Of a DNA stretch of 64,000 bases, positions 45,178-55,081 are shown one piece after another. Source of the stretch: Aliirhizobium wenxiniae (GTDB lineage Bacteria > Pseudomonadota > Alphaproteobacteria > Rhizobiales > Rhizobiaceae). The notes beneath the pieces are model-generated. The model searched no databases, was not told where the DNA came from, and worked only from the letters and a program-made list of their open reading frames with translations. Both the position numbers and the translations under genes were made by a program. Location: contig NZ_JACHEG010000001.1 of assembly GCF_014201355.1 (NCBI RefSeq), positions 62,001 to 126,000 on the forward strand. Reading direction: 5' to 3'. Numbering within the stretch: position 1 is the first letter of the stretch; each line of letters begins with the position of its first letter.

Positions 45178-45324
45178 TTAGAAGCCAACTGCAGTCCGAG
45201 CTACACGGCGGATGTCTGCGCGGCCAATGCCGAGGTCGCCCAGTTCGCGATCGGTCATGCGGCCGAGCTCGGAAACGGTTTCGCGGTACTTACGCCAGTC
45301 GCTGAATTTCTTTGCGATGCTCAT
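45178..45324 (-). CDS. DUF1127 small protein (second copy)
   Basis: A 48-residue product from ATG 45324 with AAAGGA eight bases upstream; an in-frame extension to 45369 is not needed. It reads MSIAKKFSDWRKYRETVSEL, then GRMTDRELGDLGIGRADIRR with VARTAVGF at the end. The D-x-x-L-x-D-[IL]-G-x-x-R-x-D-I-R core is clear. It lies 182 bases downstream of the CUCCUCCC hairpin array on the same strand, as in the Rhodobacter CcaF1/CcsR locus where a DUF1127 gene is linked to such RNAs (there in the opposite order). Confidence 0.9.
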   Translation of the reverse strand: MSIAKKFSDWRKYRETVSELGRMTDRELGDLGIGRADIRRVARTAVGF

Positions 45325-45505
45325 TGTGGGGATCCTTTGCCCTGTGGGCGTCATATCCGCCCTCTTCATCTGCTAATCGTTTTAAATGTTGTTCTGCACA
45401 AAAAACAGCGCCCGTTACGTATGCCACCTATGCGTCTGGTGCATTCCATGTTGCAGTCTATGCCACTGTTGCACTCGGGAACGGAAATGAAGGGCTGAAA
45501 CGAAC

Positions 45506-45619
45506 GACGCCCACCGGGGGAGGAGGTCCGGTGGGCGTCATATGGGTGACCAGCGATTGGGAGGAGGAGTATCGCCAGTCTATACGGTGCAACGCATGGG
45601 AGGAGGAGAGCGCGCACCG
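45506..45619 (-). ncRNA. Array of three hairpins with CUCCUCCC loops (candidate cuckoo/alpha-r14/CcsR-type sRNAs)
   Basis: On the minus strand three hairpins lie in tandem. Hairpin 1 (plus 45585-45619): CGGTGC/GCACCG with inner pairs. Hairpin 2 (45548-45580): a 10-bp stem, GACTGGCGAT/ATCGCTGGTC with two G-U pairs. Hairpin 3 (45506-45539): a perfect 12-bp stem, GACGCCCACCGG/CCGGTGGGCGTC. Each loop shows CTCCTCCC (plus positions 45598-45608, 45559-45569, 45518-45526). CUCCUCCC in hairpin loops is the signature of the alphaproteobacterial cuckoo/CcsR sRNAs, which can pair with mRNA ribosome sites. No strong T run follows hairpin 3, so processing from a longer transcript is likely. Confidence 0.7.
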
Positions 45620-45705
45620 AATTTCTTGCGGAAGGTCCGCTTATGAAGCTTGTCTGCAGGTCGGTAACGTTTGTTCCGTCCCGCAATCGCTTCGTTGACT
45701 GGAAC

Positions 45706-45876
45706 CTACAGAATGCCAGGGAATTTGTGCACTGCAAACGTCGAATGGATGGCATGCTCCAACTGCATGGCTGTCAATGTGGGCGAGGCGGCTTTCTCAT
45801 CGCAGGCTTTAATCTCTGTAAGACGTTGATCCACTCCTGTGATGGCTGTGGGCAAGTCTTCTTTGGTGACTGTCAT
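45706..45876 (-). CDS. Small protein upstream of the hairpin array
   Basis: A 56-residue ORF from ATG 45876 with AAGGA four bases before. The product (MTVTKEDLPTAITGVDQRLT and following) ends with AMQLEHAIHSTFAVHKFPGIL. I do not recognise a family; no membrane segment. It lies on the minus strand upstream of the CUCCUCCC array and divergent from tRNA-Leu, so the same promoter may serve the ORF and the RNAs. The call rests only on the ribosome site and position. Confidence 0.4.
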   Translation of the reverse strand: MTVTKEDLPTAITGVDQRLTEIKACDEKAASPTLTAMQLEHAIHSTFAVHKFPGIL

Positions 45877-45965
45877 TTTTCCTTTGCGTGCAAGAAAACG
45901 GATGATATAGAGACGCGCGCTCTGGAAGGCCTCCGGCGACGAGGTATTTCGACGCGGTTTGGGGC

Positions 45966-46050
<85 letters not shown>

Positions 46051-46209
46051 AGCACCGCTGAGGTGCGGTCTTGAGCCAAAGAATAGGCGAACGACCGGCG
46101 CCTTTAATGCCGCGGCTGGTCTCTTTGAAGTTCCGGCGATGTGCTGACTGTTGAACGGCTGGAAATGCCGGGTAGTCGGACATCTCCGCCACGATATGAA
46201 GGTTTGAAA

Positions 46210-47694
46210 ATGCAGGTTACCGAAACGCTCGCTGAAGGGCTGAAGCGCGAAATCAAAGTTGTCATCCCGAAGCAGGAGATGGAAGCACAGCTGAACGTGC
46301 GCCTCGCCGACGCGAAGGATAAGGTCCGCATCAACGGCTTCCGTCCGGGCAAGGTGCCGCTCGCGCACCTCAAGAAGACCTACGGCAAGTCGATCATGGC
46401 CGATCTCGTTAACGAGATCATCCGCGACCGTCCGGGCAAGATTCTCTCCGAGCGCGGCGAAAAGTCGGCTACCCAGCCGTCGATCGCAATGACCGAAGAT
46501 CAGGCAGAAGCTGAGAAGATCCTTTCGGCTCAGGCTGATCTCGAGTTCACGCTCACCTACGAAGTCATTCCCCCGATCGAGCTGAAGTCGACCGACAAGA
46601 TCACGGTTACTCGTGAAGTCGTCGAAATCGCTGAGGAAGAAGTCAACGAGCAGATCGTCAAGATTGCTGAAAGCGCTCGTACTTACGAAACCAAGAAGGG
46701 CAAGGCCGCCAACGGCGACCGCGTCACCATGAACTACCTCGGCAAGGTCGACGGCGTAGCCTTCGATGGCGGCGCTGCCGAAGATGCCGAACTGGTTCTC
46801 GGTTCCGGCCAGTTCATCCCGGGCTTTGAAGACCAGCTGGTCGGCGTAAAGGCCGGCGACGAAAAGGTCATCACGGTCACCTTCCCGGAACAGTATCCGG
46901 CTGCAAACCTTGCAGGCAAGGAAGCTACCTTCGACATCACCGTCAAGGATGTTGCGGCTCCGGGCGAAGTCGAAATCAACGATGAACTGGCTTCCAAGCT
47001 CGGCATCGAATCGGTCGATCGCCTGAAGGAAATCGTTCGCGGCCAGATCGAAAGCCAGTACGGCAACCTGACGCGTCAGAAGGTCAAGCGCCAGATCCTC
47101 GATCAGCTCGATGAAATGTACCAGTTCGACACGCCGCAGGGTCTGGTCGACGCCGAGTTCGACAACATCTGGCGCCAGATCAACACGGATCTCGCTCAGT
47201 CGGGCAAGACCTTCGAAGACGAAGACACGACCGAAGAAGAAGCTCGCGCCGAATATCGCAAGCTTGCCGAACGTCGCGTTCGTCTCGGCCTCGTTCTCTC
47301 CGAAATCGGTGAGAAGGCTGGCGTTGAAGTAACCGAGGAAGAACTGCAGCGCGCGCTTTACGCACAGCTGCAGCAGTTCCCGGGTCAGCAGAAGGAAATC
47401 CTCGATTTCTTCCGCAACACGCCTGGCGCTTCCAACTCGCTGCGCGCCCCGATCTTCGAAGAGAAGGTCATCGACAAGCTGCTTACCGAAGTGAAGGTCA
47501 CCGACAAGACCGTCACCAAGGAAGAGCTGATGGCTGACGACGAAGCCGAAGGCGACGACAAGCCGGCCAAGAAGAAGGCTGCGCCGAAGAAGGCCAAGGC
47601 CGAAGCTGCGGCCGAGGGTTCTGAAGGCGAAGAAGCCGCTCCGAAGAAGAAGGCTGCTCCGAAGAAGAAGGCCGCTGAAGACAGCGCCGAATAA
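46210..47694 (+). CDS. tig: Trigger factor
   Basis: A 494-residue chaperone from ATG 46210 (GAAGG near). The N-terminal ribosome-binding signature is FRPGKVP (in [22 protein letters not shown]). A PPIase domain (about 160-250) contains [12 protein letters not shown] and [20 protein letters not shown], and a helical C-terminal domain follows. The last 60 residues are a Lys/Ala/Glu-rich tail with a repeated AAPKKKA unit, longer than in E. coli (432 residues). It is followed by a strong terminator. Confidence 0.96.
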   Translation: MQVTETLAEGLKREIKVVIPKQEMEAQLNVRLADAKDKVRINGFRPGKVPLAHLKKTYGKSIMADLVNEIIRDRPGKILSERGEKSATQPSIAMTEDQAEAEKILSAQADLEFTLTYEVIPPIELKSTDKITVTREVVEIAEEEVNEQIVKIAESARTYETKKGKAANGDRVTMNYLGKVDGVAFDGGAAEDAELVLGSGQFIPGFEDQLVGVKAGDEKVITVTFPEQYPAANLAGKEATFDITVKDVAAPGEVEINDELASKLGIESVDRLKEIVRGQIESQYGNLTRQKVKRQILDQLDEMYQFDTPQGLVDAEFDNIWRQINTDLAQSGKTFEDEDTTEEEARAEYRKLAERRVRLGLVLSEIGEKAGVEVTEEELQRALYAQLQQFPGQQKEILDFFRNTPGASNSLRAPIFEEKVIDKLLTEVKVTDKTVTKEELMADDEAEGDDKPAKKKAAPKKAKAEAAAEGSEGEEAAPKKKAAPKKKAAEDSAE

Positions 47695-47714
47695 TCTTCG
47701 TAAAAAATGATTAG

Positions 47715-47747
47715 AAAAGCCGGGTCGGCAACGATCCGGCTTTTTTA
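47715..47747 (+). terminator. Intrinsic terminator of tig
   Basis: AAAAGCCGGGTCG and CGATCCGGCTTTT pair around a GCAA tetraloop, with one G-U pair, then TTATTG. It starts about 20 bases after the tig stop. Confidence 0.9.
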
Positions 47748-47782
47748 TTGTCTGCAACCCATCAACTGACGTCTGCCGAGCC

Positions 47783-49405
<1,623 letters not shown>

Positions 49406-49414
49406 ACTGGCCAA

Positions 49415-50173
49415 TCAGTTTGTCATTTCGGCCAATGCGCGATGCAGAGGAGCATCCGAGATCTGGATCAGGCCTGCAAACGGTGAATCCATGTCGAGAA
49501 CCAGATAGATCGATATGGCGATCAGCAGCGATGAGGCGTTGAACATGATCAGCACCACAGCGTTTTTCGGTGCCCGGTAACCGAAGCTGGCAAAAATCAG
49601 CGTCAACCAGGCGACCAGCATGCCAATGACAGGCGCAGGTATGACACCGGCTTGTTGCTCCACGATCATCCAGCGCTTCTCCACGATGCTGCGATATTGC
49701 TGCCTGATATCCTCCAGCAGCCTCGCTTGCGCAGGCTCCGTGGCTTGCAGGGCGTTCAGATCGTTGCCAACCTGTGTCAGGCGTTGCTCGGCGTCGTTGC
49801 GACGGTGTTGCAACGCATCGTCAGCCCGGCTGGGATCTGCGATTGCGTGTTCGACATAGGTGACGAGAGATTTGCGCACTCCGGCGGTCTCATCTCCATA
49901 AAATTCGAGTGAGCGATCGAAGAGAATCAATTGTGTGGCGTAGACATGGACATTGCTGTCGAGTGTCTCGAACGTGTTCTTCGATGAATTGATCATCAGG
50001 CCGAAAACGAGCGATGTCATCACCACGAAGATGTTAGCAACAAGCCTGACCACGGCATTCGTTTCATCGTCGCGATGAGATGCCCTCAGTCTTGGGTAAA
50101 AATGCACGCAGGTATAGGAGGCACCGCTCAGAAGCACAAAGACAAGAATCGCTATCGGCAATTCGCTGGGCAT
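49415..50173 (-). CDS. DUF4239 (bestrophin-like) membrane protein
   Basis: A 252-residue protein. Helices at the N-terminus (LPIAILVFVLLSGASYTC) and RLVANIFVVMTSLVFGLMI, then a long helical extramembrane part (about 75-180), and two more helices (VIGMLVAWLTLIFASFGYR and VVLIMFNASSLLIAISIYLVL). It fits DUF4239, whose members are bestrophin-like and of unknown function. AGGAGG precedes ATG 50173. Confidence 0.8.
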   Translation of the reverse strand: MPSELPIAILVFVLLSGASYTCVHFYPRLRASHRDDETNAVVRLVANIFVVMTSLVFGLMINSSKNTFETLDSNVHVYATQLILFDRSLEFYGDETAGVRKSLVTYVEHAIADPSRADDALQHRRNDAEQRLTQVGNDLNALQATEPAQARLLEDIRQQYRSIVEKRWMIVEQQAGVIPAPVIGMLVAWLTLIFASFGYRAPKNAVVLIMFNASSLLIAISIYLVLDMDSPFAGLIQISDAPLHRALAEMTN

Positions 50174-50347
50174 AGGTGGTTTCCTCCTGGCACCTGCGCA
50201 TTCTTTTCAAGTTATAATTATGCAGCCTGTACGCGACGCCAATCCTCGACGTTCGGATTATAGTTCCATCTTTCGCCTTGATCCGTCTTCCATGCCCTCT
50301 AGCTAGGCCTCAGGAGGCTCTGGCAAGGAACAAGGCGATGTCGAAAT

Positions 50348-50833
50348 ATGGATTTTCAGACCCTGCATTTTCGGGCTATGGCCCGGTTGTCGATTTTGAG
50401 CGCCATTCTCGCATCCTGCACGATCCCGCCTGATACGTCGCGGGTCGTGGCAGAAAACTCGACCGTAACGGCTGCGCGCAAGGAGCTGGTCGGTCTCGAC
50501 GAGGATGATGTGCGCATGTGCGCCGGCTTCCCTAGCGCCAGCAGCACCACCGCCGATGGCGGTTCGATCTGGGCCTATCGTCGTGACATGCCGCGCGGAA
50601 ACTGGAACGTCGTCAATCCGTCCTTCACGCTTTTCGGCGCGATACCTGCGGTCAACACGTCGACAAGCGGTTCCTCGGGCGGCAATTGCAGCACGCAATT
50701 CCGATTCGCCGAAAACAGGCTGAAGCAGGTGGAGTTTGCGGGCGATAACAACACGACGACCGATCTGAATGGCCTCTGCGTCAGCTTGATCGACAATTGC
50801 CTGATCTATGCCCGCAAGAAGAAGGCGCGATAA
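50348..50833 (+). CDS. Putative lipoprotein of unknown function
   Basis: A 161-residue (or 151 from ATG 50378) protein. A lipobox LASC follows the hydrophobic run ARLSILSAI, so the Cys at position 24 is the probable lipidation site; the mature protein has three further Cys in the C-terminal half and a Ser/Thr-rich middle. No domain recognised. The neighbourhood contains other small envelope proteins. Confidence 0.65.
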   Translation: MDFQTLHFRAMARLSILSAILASCTIPPDTSRVVAENSTVTAARKELVGLDEDDVRMCAGFPSASSTTADGGSIWAYRRDMPRGNWNVVNPSFTLFGAIPAVNTSTSGSSGGNCSTQFRFAENRLKQVEFAGDNNTTTDLNGLCVSLIDNCLIYARKKKAR

Positions 50834-50851
50834 GCAGGCGCCATCTCATGA

Positions 50852-50880
50852 AAAAAGCCGCGCGATGCGCGGCTTTCAAA
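50852..50880. terminator. Bidirectional terminator between convergent genes
   Basis: AAAAGCCGCGC/GCGCGGCTTT with loop GAT, flanked by A6 on the left and a short T/A-rich stretch on the right. It serves the lipoprotein gene on plus and the Gly-zipper gene on minus. Confidence 0.8.
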
Positions 50881-50896
50881 AATCTTGCGATATGCC

Positions 50897-51277
50897 TCAA
50901 CGGCAGACGCGGATCGATTCCATATGCCAGCCGCCATCATAGGCGTTGCGAACACGCTGATCCTCGAACCAGCAGCGCGGCGGAGGCGGTGGTGGCGGCT
51001 CCACATAACGAGGGCCACCGCTATTGGCCAGCGCGCCGCCGATCAGGCCGCCGACGATGCCTGCAGCGAGGCCGCCGGCAATGACCTTGCCGGTATTGTC
51101 GTGATGACGGTGATGGCGATCACGGTCGCGGTCCCAGCGCGGTGGTGGCGGTCCGCGACGGTCGTCCCAACGCGGTGGCGGTCCGTCGCGCCATTGCGCC
51201 ATCGCTGTTCCGGCCGGGGCCATGGCCGCGCTGGTGAGGATGGCGATGGAGAGGACAGAAAGAGCAAACTTCTTCAT
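50897..51277 (-). CDS. Exported glycine-zipper protein with His/Asp/Arg/Pro-rich region
   Basis: A 126-residue protein from ATG 51277 (AGGGACG upstream). Signal peptide MKKFALSVLSIAILTSAAMA ends near TAMA-QWRDG. The mature region begins with tracts of Pro, Trp, Arg, Asp and His (DGPPPRWDDRRGPPPPRWDR). A glycine-zipper-like segment (GKVIAGGLAAGIVGGLIGGA) follows, then a Pro8 tract and Cys-containing end CWFEDQRVRNAYDGGWHMES. Function unknown; the glycine zipper suggests outer-membrane association. Confidence 0.7.
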   Translation of the reverse strand: MKKFALSVLSIAILTSAAMAPAGTAMAQWRDGPPPRWDDRRGPPPPRWDRDRDRHHRHHDNTGKVIAGGLAAGIVGGLIGGALANSGGPRYVEPPPPPPPRCWFEDQRVRNAYDGGWHMESIRVCR

Positions 51278-51391
51278 GTGTTTCGTCCCTGGGCGCCGGA
51301 TTGTCCTTGGCGCTTCGATGGCGGACATTGCGTCAGTCTGCCTTAACGTAGCTTGAACGAAATCGCTCTTTCCGTGGACATGGCTCCAGCC

Positions 51392-51733
51392 CTACTGATG
51401 GATCGTGTAGGATCCCATGGCGCAAAGATCCTGAGTGTCTTCCATGTCCTCGAAATTGGAATCTTCGGTAAACTCGAAACGCATGTCGTATTTGCAGGTC
51501 CTACGACCGTCGGCGATCGTAATCTTCATGCTATCGCCCGGCTCCAGCACGTCATCACCGAACACGTCATCTTCCCAATTATCCACGCCGGTCGGCGAAG
51601 TATAGAACCGCTCGAGCGTGCCGCTGGTTTTGTTGATCAATGTAAAGACGAGATCGTCTGCAGCGCGCGAGGCGCCAACGGAAAGAATAAGCGCTGCAAA
51701 CGCACCGGCGGCGATGGAGGTGAACCGTGACAT
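51392..51733 (-). CDS. Small exported protein of unknown function
   Basis: A 113-residue secreted protein. Signal peptide MSRFTSIAAGAFAALILSVG, cleavage near SRA-ADD. The mature part contains INKTSGTLERFYTSPTGVDNWEDDVFGDD and CKYDMRFEF, with two Cys that may form a disulfide. Similar rhizobial proteins exist but have no known function as far as I know. Weak ribosome site. Confidence 0.65.
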   Translation of the reverse strand: MSRFTSIAAGAFAALILSVGASRAADDLVFTLINKTSGTLERFYTSPTGVDNWEDDVFGDDVLEPGDSMKITIADGRRTCKYDMRFEFTEDSNFEDMEDTQDLCAMGSYTIHQ

Positions 51734-51833
51734 GTGAAAGATCCCAGCCCATGATTGGGCGGTATATCATTACCGTACTGGAAGATGCCTTCAACATGTC
51801 TCCGGATTCATGATGAATCTTGGCATTCGTCAG

Positions 51834-52460
51834 TCAGGTGGTTTGAAGTGCGGATGCCGCCATGTCGTCTTTTTCCACCGCACGCTGATAGGCGTCGCGA
51901 AGGGCGATGCGCCCGAAATATTGCTCGAAAGCCGGCCGTTTTTCGATCGAGCCGAATTGCAGCCCCCAGCCGATCTGCGAGCCGACATAGACATCCGCCG
52001 CGCTGAATTTTTCGCCGGCTATGTAGGAATTGCTGCGAAGGGCGAATTCCAGCGCGTCCATCACGTCGGCAAAACTGCCGTAGCCTATCATCCGCTCGCG
52101 GCCGGGTGGAACTTCAAAGCCGAGCGCGCGGTTGCTGACGGCTGCTTCGAGCGGGCCGGCGGCGAAAAACATCCATCGATAATAGTCGGCGCGGTCGGCG
52201 GGTGAGGGCGCCAGGCCCTTTTCGGGAAAGGCATCGGCAAGATAGGCGCAGATCGCCGCACATTCCGTCACCGTCTTTTTGCCGTGAATAATTGCCGGGA
52301 CCTTGCCCATCGGATTGACTGCCTTGTAGCTGTCATCCTTCATCGTCGTGCCGAATTGCAGGATTTCCGTGCGGTAGGGGGCGCCGATTTCCTCCAGCAT
52401 CCAGCGGGCAATGCGGCCGCGTGACATCGGGTTGGTGTAGAATAGGATCTCATCTGCCAT
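51834..52460 (-). CDS. Glutathione S-transferase family protein
   Basis: A 208-residue GST: thioredoxin-fold N-terminus (ILFYTNPMSRGRIARWMLEEIG, with VNPMGKVPAI and TECAAICAYLAD for glutathione binding) and an all-helical C-terminus (FSAADVYVGSQIGWGL). Substrate unknown; such proteins act in detoxification or metabolic isomerisation. GGAG precedes ATG 52460. Confidence 0.9.
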   Translation of the reverse strand: MADEILFYTNPMSRGRIARWMLEEIGAPYRTEILQFGTTMKDDSYKAVNPMGKVPAIIHGKKTVTECAAICAYLADAFPEKGLAPSPADRADYYRWMFFAAGPLEAAVSNRALGFEVPPGRERMIGYGSFADVMDALEFALRSNSYIAGEKFSAADVYVGSQIGWGLQFGSIEKRPAFEQYFGRIALRDAYQRAVEKDDMAASALQTT

Positions 52461-52559
52461 CCGTCATTCTCCTGTTGCCGCTCCTTGTTTTGGAGCGCGC
52501 GGCGACACAATCAAGGTTTGAAGTTTTTAGGCGATGAATGGATCGGACCGGCGTGCTTG

Positions 52560-53015
52560 CTACAGGGGCTTGCGGTACTGGATAAATCCCGGCGCTACGG
52601 CGACGCGATCATAGAGGCGTCTTGCCGCGTCGTTCTTTTCCTGCGTCAGCCAATACAAACGACCGGCATTCTTATCGCGAGCAAGCAGCGCCACCTTCTC
52701 GATCAACGCCTCGCCGACGCCGCGGCCTCTCTGGCTGTCATCGACATAGAGGTCCTGCAGGTAGCATGTCGTATCCGGCAGCCAGGTCGAGCGGTGGAAG
52801 AGTGCATGCACGATGCCGACAAGCTTGCCCTCGTCGAATGCGCCCAGTGCATGCATAGGTTCTTCCGGGTCGTGAAACCGAGACCATGTGATGTCGTACT
52901 GCTCCTTCGGCAGCTCCGATTCATAAAAGCGGATATAGGCCTCGAACAATGGCTGCCACGCCTCGCGGTCGGATGGCGCGAGAGGACGGATTTCGACAGG
53001 ACGATTGGCAGACAT
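52560..53015 (-). CDS. GNAT family N-acetyltransferase
   Basis: A 151-residue protein from ATG 53015, which has GGAGG six bases upstream; the reading frame is open to 53150 but that overlaps icd sequence. Acetyl-CoA motif QRGRGVGEALIEKV, then AGRLYWLTQEKNDAARRLYDRV, the GNAT C-terminal pattern. Substrate not predictable. Confidence 0.88.
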   Translation of the reverse strand: MSANRPVEIRPLAPSDREAWQPLFEAYIRFYESELPKEQYDITWSRFHDPEEPMHALGAFDEGKLVGIVHALFHRSTWLPDTTCYLQDLYVDDSQRGRGVGEALIEKVALLARDKNAGRLYWLTQEKNDAARRLYDRVAVAPGFIQYRKPL

Positions 53016-53035
53016 GCTAAGCCTCCGGCGCAAAA

Positions 53036-53064
53036 GAAAACGGCGGGGAAAACCCCGCCGTTCA
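53036..53064 (-). terminator. Intrinsic terminator of icd
   Basis: On the minus strand AACGGCGGGG/CCCCGCCGTT forms a 10-bp stem with a four-base loop, then TTCTTTTG. It starts about 23 bases after the icd stop and also precedes the downstream GNAT start. Confidence 0.85.
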
Positions 53065-53086
53065 AATCTACTCTGAAGATTATGGC

Positions 53087-54298
53087 TTACGCCATGGCCT
53101 TCTTCAGGTTTTCGTCGATCTTGTCGAGGAAAGCGGTGGTCGAGAGCCACGGCTGATCCGGGCCGATGAGCAGCGCCAGGTCCTTGGTCATGAAGCCGGC
53201 TTCGACCGTGTCGATGCAGACCTTCTCCAAGGTGTCGGCGAACTTCGTCAGTTCCGCATTGTCGTCCAGCTTGGCGCGGTGTGCGAGACCACGGGTCCAG
53301 GCGAAGATCGAGGCGATCGAGTTCGTCGAGGTTTCCTGGCCCTTCTGGTGCTGGCGGTAGTGACGGGTAACCGTGCCGTGAGCGGCTTCGGCTTCAACCG
53401 TCTTGCCATCCGGCGTCATCAGGACCGAGGTCATCAGGCCGAGCGAACCGAAGCCCTGCGCAACGATGTCCGACTGCACGTCGCCGTCGTAGTTCTTGCA
53501 CGCCCAGACGTAACCGCCGGACCACTTCAGTGCGGAAGCGACCATGTCGTCGATCAGGCGGTGTTCGTACCAGATCTTGGCTTCGTCATACTGAGCCTTG
53601 AATTCGGCGTCGAAGATTTCCTGGAACAGGTCCTTGAAGCGGCCGTCATAGGCCTTGAGGATCGTGTTCTTGGTCGACAGGTAGCAGGGAACGCCGCGCT
53701 GCAGAGCGTAGTTGAACGAAGCGCGGGCGAAGTCGCGGATCGAGTCGTCGAGGTTGTACATCGCCATGGCAACGCCGGAAGACGGTGCGTCGAATACGTC
53801 ATGCTCGATGGTCTGGCCATCGTCGCCGACGAACTTGATCGACAGCTTGCCCTTGCCCGGGAACTTGAAGTCGGTTGCGCGGTACTGGTCGCCGAAAGCG
53901 TGACGGCCGACGATGATCGGCTTGGTCCAGCCCGGAACCAGGCGCGGAACGTTCTGCATGATGATCGGCTCGCGGAAGATGACGCCGCCGAGGATGTTGC
54001 GGATCGTGCCGTTCGGGCTCTTCCACATCTTCTTCAGCTTGAATTCTTCAACGCGGGCTTCGTCCGGCGTGATGGTGGCGCACTTGATACCGACGCCGTG
54101 CTTCTTGATGGCGTTGGCGGCGTCGATCGTCACCTGGTCGTCGGTGGCGTCGCGGTTTTCGACCGAGAGATCGTAATATTCGATGTCGAGATCGAGATAG
54201 GGAAGGATCAGTTTGTCCTTGATCAGCTGCCAGATGATGCGGGTCATCTCGTCGCCGTCGAGATCGACGACTGGGTTGGCTACCTTGATCTTCTGCAT
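53087..54298 (-). CDS. icd: Isocitrate dehydrogenase (NADP-dependent)
   Basis: A 403-residue enzyme of the homodimeric eukaryote-like type: N-terminus [64 protein letters not shown] [20 protein letters not shown], and [15 protein letters not shown] for NADP. It converts isocitrate to 2-oxoglutarate in the TCA cycle. AGAGGAAGTCC precedes ATG 54298; the longer ORF to 54346 is rejected. A strong terminator follows. Confidence 0.97.
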   Translation of the reverse strand: MQKIKVANPVVDLDGDEMTRIIWQLIKDKLILPYLDLDIEYYDLSVENRDATDDQVTIDAANAIKKHGVGIKCATITPDEARVEEFKLKKMWKSPNGTIRNILGGVIFREPIIMQNVPRLVPGWTKPIIVGRHAFGDQYRATDFKFPGKGKLSIKFVGDDGQTIEHDVFDAPSSGVAMAMYNLDDSIRDFARASFNYALQRGVPCYLSTKNTILKAYDGRFKDLFQEIFDAEFKAQYDEAKIWYEHRLIDDMVASALKWSGGYVWACKNYDGDVQSDIVAQGFGSLGLMTSVLMTPDGKTVEAEAAHGTVTRHYRQHQKGQETSTNSIASIFAWTRGLAHRAKLDDNAELTKFADTLEKVCIDTVEAGFMTKDLALLIGPDQPWLSTTAFLDKIDENLKKAMA

Positions 54299-54526
54299 GG
54301 ACTTCCTCTTGTCGTGAGTGGGCCGGAGCGGCCCCGAATGGATCAACGGGTTGCGCTATAACATCGCAGGGCAGGTGTGCAAAGCCGTGAGACGGGGATT
54401 GGCGGCTTTTCTGTGAGATTTCAACGCAGGCGCCGTTCGGCTTTGAAAAACAGCAAGAATGGTCATTGCCAAATAAAGGCCGAGGGGTAATGTCCGCGCA
54501 AATCGCTTCGAATACGGATCACCGCC

Positions 54527-55057
54527 ATGCGAACTCTGCCGCTCGCTCTTGCCCTGTCGTTTCTGTCCACGGTTTCGGTCGCTGCCGAACCCGTGGATCC
54601 GGTCAAGGAGGTGATGAAGGTCACCGAGGACAACTGGAACAGCAATGACAGCGACTGGAAGTTCATCTTCGATCCGGAGCCACTGGCACGCCTGTTCAGT
54701 AAGCGTTTCCAGACGGCCTATGCCGATGCCGCCAAGCACCCGGCCTATGAAACGGAAAACAACCAGCCAGGCGATCCTTTCGGTTACGATGTCGTCACCG
54801 CCTCGCAGGATGGCTGCCCGCTGCAGGATATCGTCATGGCGCCGGGCGTGGCCGCGAATGGCAAAACGGATTTTAAGGTCACATTCAAGCAATGGACCTG
54901 CATCGATGACGCCGATTTGAAGGACACGGTCTCCGAAGTGCATTTCGATGTGATCGATGAGGGCGGCAAGCCCGTGATCGACGACATCCACCGCGTGGCC
55001 GATGGTGAAAGCGATAGCGTCGTCGAGGAAATGCAGTCGATCGCCAAGGGCGAGTGA
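54527..55057 (+). CDS. Exported protein of unknown function
   Basis: A 176-residue secreted protein. The signal peptide is MRTLPLALALSFLSTVSVAA with cleavage near VAA-EPV. The mature part is acidic and contains DPVKEVMKVTEDNW and VHFDVIDEGGKPVIDDIHR; no domain is recognised. It lies 24 bases upstream of the FUSC gene on the same strand, so the two may be co-expressed. Confidence 0.65.
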   Translation: MRTLPLALALSFLSTVSVAAEPVDPVKEVMKVTEDNWNSNDSDWKFIFDPEPLARLFSKRFQTAYADAAKHPAYETENNQPGDPFGYDVVTASQDGCPLQDIVMAPGVAANGKTDFKVTFKQWTCIDDADLKDTVSEVHFDVIDEGGKPVIDDIHRVADGESDSVVEEMQSIAKGE

Positions 55058-55081
55058 TGCCGGGCATGCCCGGCTTTCGGA

